A stretch of 64,000 nucleotides of DNA from Climacium dendroides (Eukaryota > Streptophyta > Bryopsida > Hypnales > Climaciaceae), in assembly GCA_950106755.1 (NCBI GenBank), contig OX467092.1:992001-1056000 (forward strand), written 5' to 3'. Both the position numbers and the translations under genes were made by a program. The notes below the pieces were generated by a model. The model saw only the letters and a list, made by a program, of their open reading frames with translations, made no database searches and was not told the origin of the DNA. This document shows positions 59,601 through 64,000 of this stretch, in pieces. Positions within the stretch are counted from its first letter, which is position 1. Each line of letters begins with the position of its first letter.

Positions 59601-61365
59601 GATGAAAAATGATAAATAAAAATGAAGGTGGATGGATGTGGATGGATACATTTGGATGATTTTTTTGATACATGAATGAAATGTATATGCGCTATTGGAG
59701 TTTAGGGCTTAGAGCCACTTTAACAAACATATTTGAAAGACAACACACTTTCATCTATTGTTTTCATTGTTAAAGGTGAGGGCAAAGGGAGGCAATTGGT
59801 GTCCAGAGCCTTGAATCAAATCATGTGCCAAAATGTCCATATTTAAACAATGAATTAAGTCCACAACATCAATTTTGTTAAATTGGGGGTATTTTATGTG
59901 CCAAAAATTGTGGCATATGTCTTCATTGAGGTTTAATTTAAGGCTATAAACTTAAACAAGTATAGATTTGGGTTTTGGGCCGTGCAGATTGAATCATGCC
60001 AAAAGATTGAACATTGCCAATTTAACAAAACTGACGTCCCATGTGTTTAGATTTGAATGCCTACAACAATGCAAATATAATATACATGACTACAACTAAT
60101 GAAGACATCCATATTCAATCCAAAGAAATGACAAATTAATTAATTTATACTTTGGATTTTATAATATTTGTCATTTAGATCAGCCTTGAAACTAGTTGTA
60201 AATTATTGAGCATATATAACATCATGCATTAAATTTTGTAACACTAACTTGCAACTAAATGATCCAAAAAAAATGAGAAAACAACAAACATTTAAACTTT
60301 TGTAGAAGTTAATGGATCTTGTACCATTGTATTCATTCTTGTTATCCTATAATAATTATTCTTTTTTAAGCCCCAAAGCCTTGCGATGAGCTACTATTGT
60401 TATTCTTTTGTAATGTCAATGTGGGCTTAGTGCATTGAGGGAGTGGTTTTGTTTTCTTGAAAGTGCCAAACATTATTTTCTTTGGAATGAGCTAAGACAC
60501 TTCACTATATGAGAAAACTACATCAAATTAATTTTGGCAAGTAGAAGACCAATTGAAAGTATCCTAAATGGTTAGACTGTTAGAGCTAGTAAGTCTAGTA
60601 TGACTTCCCTCTAATGTCTTGTTGCAATATAAATTGGGAGAAAGTGGTCAAAATCTAGAGTTTAGTATATAGTCTAAAAAATCAATGTAGTAGAAGTTAG
60701 AATTGAATATGCTTACTCCATTTAAAATCAGATGAAGACTTTTGATATAAATGGATACCATGGGTATGATTTGGATCATTTCTAACAAATCTAAAAGTCC
60801 ACTTCACTTAAAAGCTCCTTGAAATTTGTCAATTTTGATGACTCATAAGTGCTCATTTTCTGAAATATTGAATCAAATTAGTTTTGATGTAGGCACTTTT
60901 TGTAGATCTAGTAATTGTTAATGACAATAATCACAAAGATTAGTCCACTAAGCATGATATTTCAAACATCAAATAACTTCAAAAATATGAAATCAAATCA
61001 AATTTCAATTACGTATTGATGTCATTCATCATGTTTAGAAGCACACTAGTTGACACCTTAGTGACAAGATGAATCATCATTGTGCAAGTGATCAATATAT
61101 GATTTCTAGGCTCAATACTAGTGATTGCCATCCCAGATAAAAACATGTCTCTAAACAACTTTGCTCAACCCTCGTGGTTGAGATGTTCATGCTTAAAGGC
61201 ATTATTATTTAAAACCTAATGATGCCCCTATAAATCCTTGAGCTCATTTGAAACAAGCCTCCATTCTCCACAATTGTTGATTAAGGATACATAAAACATC
61301 CAATTTCCTTTATGAAAACCATAGACAAATTTGGCTTCCAACTTCCTAACATCAAACTATAGAGG
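56620..61365. other. Gene-free AT-rich region
   Basis: Contains the 14-bp tandem repeat near 57.65 kb and nothing else I can define. The frame 58897-59088 (MLCSKKKEHAKMVC...) has no recognisable family. Confidence 0.45.
57632..57676 (+). repeat. 14-bp tandem repeat
   Basis: Three units of TACATGTTATCTC, the last with a substitution (TGCATAT) at its end. Confidence 0.9.
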
Positions 61366-61368
61366 ATA

Positions 61369-61722
61369 TACTACACTAAATAGTATATTTAGTGTTGGAT
61401 TACATTTAGTGTAGTTACCACCCTACTCCACACAACACTAAATCTCAACTTTGGAGGAATTAATGTTATGCTAAACTTGACTGCGCCGCCTCCATCTTCT
61501 GTCATCTTCTTCCCTAGCCTTTTCTACTTTTGGTGGCGACAGCTCCCTCTTTAATGCGTTCTAACACTAAATGTAAACCTTTTTAGATTTCAAATTTTCT
61601 ATAGAGTACATTTAGTGTTAGAAATTAGATTTAATGTTACTTACTTTAGTAGGATTAATGATATTTAGTGTCATGGTTCGTAAATAGTCTTGCTAACACT
61701 AAATATACTATTTAGTGTAGTG
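61369..61722. mobile_element. CACTA-like TIR element, about 350 bp
   Basis: Positions 61371-61396 and 61695-61720 are exact inverted complements over 26 bp, beginning CTACACTAAATAGTA. The right end reads CACTACACT outward, matching the element at 5871-6340. The interior includes a short GC-richer stretch (about 61480-61560) of unknown origin. A clear 3-bp target duplication was not seen. Confidence 0.7.
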
Positions 61723-64000
61723 GGAGGGCAATCAAGAGACAAATAGGAATAGGAAACTCGCATGAACTCTTGGGCTTGAACCTCAAGTTGCAAAGTAAAA
61801 TATTTGAGTCAAGCATTCCTTTAATTGTGAATGCATCCTCAATGTCTGCCATGGTCAATGGCTTCACTTGAATCTATTCCTTGCCAAAGGATCCTCCACT
61901 ATCTTCCAACACAACCTATATTATTCAAAAACTAGTTCCAATAAAATGATCATAATCTTGAATATAAGACCCAAAACAATGTACTCCAATTACATGTAGG
62001 ATTTGAATAAACAACTAACTTGCAAATACTTTTAGCTCATGCACACCCAATTTTTTAATTCAACTAGCTGGCTCAATAGCAAGGCCCATGTTGAAGCATT
62101 CTTGGATAGTAAATCACTAAACTATTAAATCAATCTTCAACATAATAAATCATGTGACACTTACAAATGCAAAGCCATTGGCAGCAAAGGACCAAATCAC
62201 ATACCACAAAATAGAGACACTTTGCATCAAAGGAACTAATAATCTACACAATAGGTTCATGAATGACAACATTATCCCAATGCAGTCACTCTAAAAAGAG
62301 CCTTGGCACTTTGGTAGTGTAGGTATGAATTTCTACCATAATTTTTTTTGATTGATCAATCTTAAATTTGGGTCTCAATAGTAAATACCCTCATTTTTAG
62401 TTGAAGCCAGTTGAGATTAATCTATATGAATATAGATTGGTAGCAAAACACCTAATCTATAAAGCATAACTTTTTTCATTGATCAAGATAAAAGATTGCC
62501 AGTTTTCATACTCATGTGATTTTTATTCATCAACATGAGACATGGTCTTGGTAGCGAGAGACCTAGCTAGTTCAAAACAACTAACAAATTTGAGTCATCT
62601 AGTATGAACAGGGCTTTAGTAGCAAGGGTTCTAATCTTCAGTTGAAATCATTTTTTATTCAACAATACTCAAAATACTCAATAGTGAGAGATCTCATTTT
62701 TGTCAATTCATTAATTCTATTAAGGGTACCTTGGAAGTGAGGGGCCCGATCAAATATGATTTTTCAAATGTCAAAATCATCCTTTTTAGTACTAAAGCAC
62801 TCTTCATTATAGCCTCAAAACCTTGATCCCAAACTTATGGCCTATTTTGTTAACATTGGATCCTAAGTCCTATATAAACAATTCAAAGGTTCCAATGGAT
62901 TCAAAATGTTCAAAGTTGACTAAAGTAAGCAAAATTAAGATCTAAAAAGTGAAATCAATTAGTTTTCAAGCAATTCAATGAGAATATAATCTACACCAAG
63001 GAATTTTAAAATGATTTTGTATTCAACATGACTACATTTGATTTATGATGCAATTAGGCCCATTCAATACTAAGAGTACAAAGTCACTTGGAGTAGAACC
63101 TCGCTTTTGATATTAATCCTTCCGACAATATTTGATATTCAAGCATCATTGTGACCCAAGAACTAGGTGTATTTGATTGAAGTTTGTGACCTTGTCACTT
63201 CTATGGTGCACTATAGTTTTACTCAAGTATAGTAGTTTGTAAGAATACTTATTCAATTCCCTTGTTGATGCTTACAAAATGTGAAATTGTAGGCCAATAT
63301 ATTTTTTAATTCACCCATAATTCAATTGCCACAAATGTTCACAATTTGTTGTTGGACATTTTTCTAACACACTATGGAAAGGGAATATTTGTAGTTTTTA
63401 AAGATTTTATAGACACATTGTGTCCATTGGACTACTTAGGGGTTAAACATTTTTTTCTTTTGCAAAATCAATAAGACAATAGTGAGGGAACATTCAATAC
63501 TATTCACTTACCCTTAGAGGACGCTAACCTAGTGATGTGATTTTTGGACCAATATCTACATTCTTCAATTCTACAGTAATCTAAAAAATCATTCATTGGG
63601 GCTATTGTCAATTTTTTACATTGGTATGAGTTAGCTTGTTGAACAAAAGAATTTGACGAATAAAAGTTGACAACAATTTGGTAGGGCTAACCTTAGAAGG
63701 ACATTGTAGACACTAAATATCTAATGGATGACTTCATCTAAAATTATAGGATGGAAAAAAGTTGTTTCATCCAATACATTAATTGGAAGTTGCTTCAATA
63801 TATCTTGAATGAATAATATTGCTAATTCTCTCATTATGATATTATTGATTTTCCAAAGAAGATGCTTAATCCACAAATCCTCCTTGTAGTGTATTGTAGC
63901 TTTCTAGTAGCTTGGATACATTTCTATCTAATAATTAATTAAAGTGCAAAAAATATTTTGGTAGTTTAAAAAATAATTGATTAAAATTTTAAAAAACTAA
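61723..64000. other. Gene-free AT-rich end of window
   Basis: No coding, RNA or repeat feature was recognised to the end of the window. Confidence 0.4.

Noticed and set aside
1..64000. CRISPR arrays, bacterial operons, phage or viral genes
   Set aside because: No regularly spaced repeat-spacer array and no prokaryotic gene layout; the spliceosomal genes show a eukaryotic nuclear genome.
1..64000. Full-length LTR retrotransposon
   Set aside because: I found no pair of long direct terminal repeats with TG...CA ends and no gag, protease, reverse transcriptase or integrase motifs.

Overview
The window looks like nuclear DNA from a plant or other streptophyte. Genes carry many short GT-AG introns (about 100 to 750 bp), sit as small GC-richer islands, and are separated by long, very AT-rich intergenic DNA full of decayed DNA transposons. 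All three intact gene models are plant-type: a tesmin/TSO1-like CXC protein, a DDRGK1/UFBP1 protein, and a short protein with a plastid-transit-like N terminus. The species cannot be fixed from sequence alone. A non-flowering streptophyte (moss, liverwort, fern, charophyte) is a guess, suggested mainly by a decayed repeat-associated ORF near 17 kb.

Layout. 1-22.3 kb: no intact gene. It holds dispersed repeats, a 124-bp foldback MITE, a GC island at 3.7-4.6 kb with a strong foldback, tandem repeats, a hAT-like MITE nested in an older repeat (7.2-7.8 kb), an unrecognised GC-richer block (8.26-8.9 kb) and a decayed mobile-element ORF (16.4-17.4 kb). 22.5-30.4 kb: the main gene island on the + strand, with a two-exon gene for a 184-aa putative plastid protein followed by a ten-exon TCX/CPP gene (563 aa, two CXC domains, EAR-like C-terminal tail). 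30.4-41.2 kb: repeats, including a 218-bp tandem duplication that encodes a short hydrophobic-plus-basic peptide. 41.26-43.57 kb: the DDRGK1 gene on the - strand, eight exons, 313 aa, flanked on both sides by Helitron-like copies pointing in opposite directions. 43.85-48.3 kb: more Helitron-like copies, two of them joined head to tail, one with a CACTA MITE inside it. 48.7-51.4 kb: a GC-richer block with a broken Xaa-Pro dipeptidase (prolidase) copy that keeps an apparent intron. 51.4-64 kb: gene-free, with two further hAT-like MITE copies in opposite orientation and a TIR element with CACTA-like ends.

The three live genes do not form one pathway: TCX is a chromatin/cell-cycle transcription factor, DDRGK1 an ER protein of UFMylation, and the first gene's role is unknown. 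The best material for discovery is the transposon architecture. It includes a rolling-circle-type family with CTAG 3' ends, a terminal hairpin and internal tandem monomers, including a direct head-to-tail junction. It also includes a MITE family whose pre-insertion site survives elsewhere in the window.
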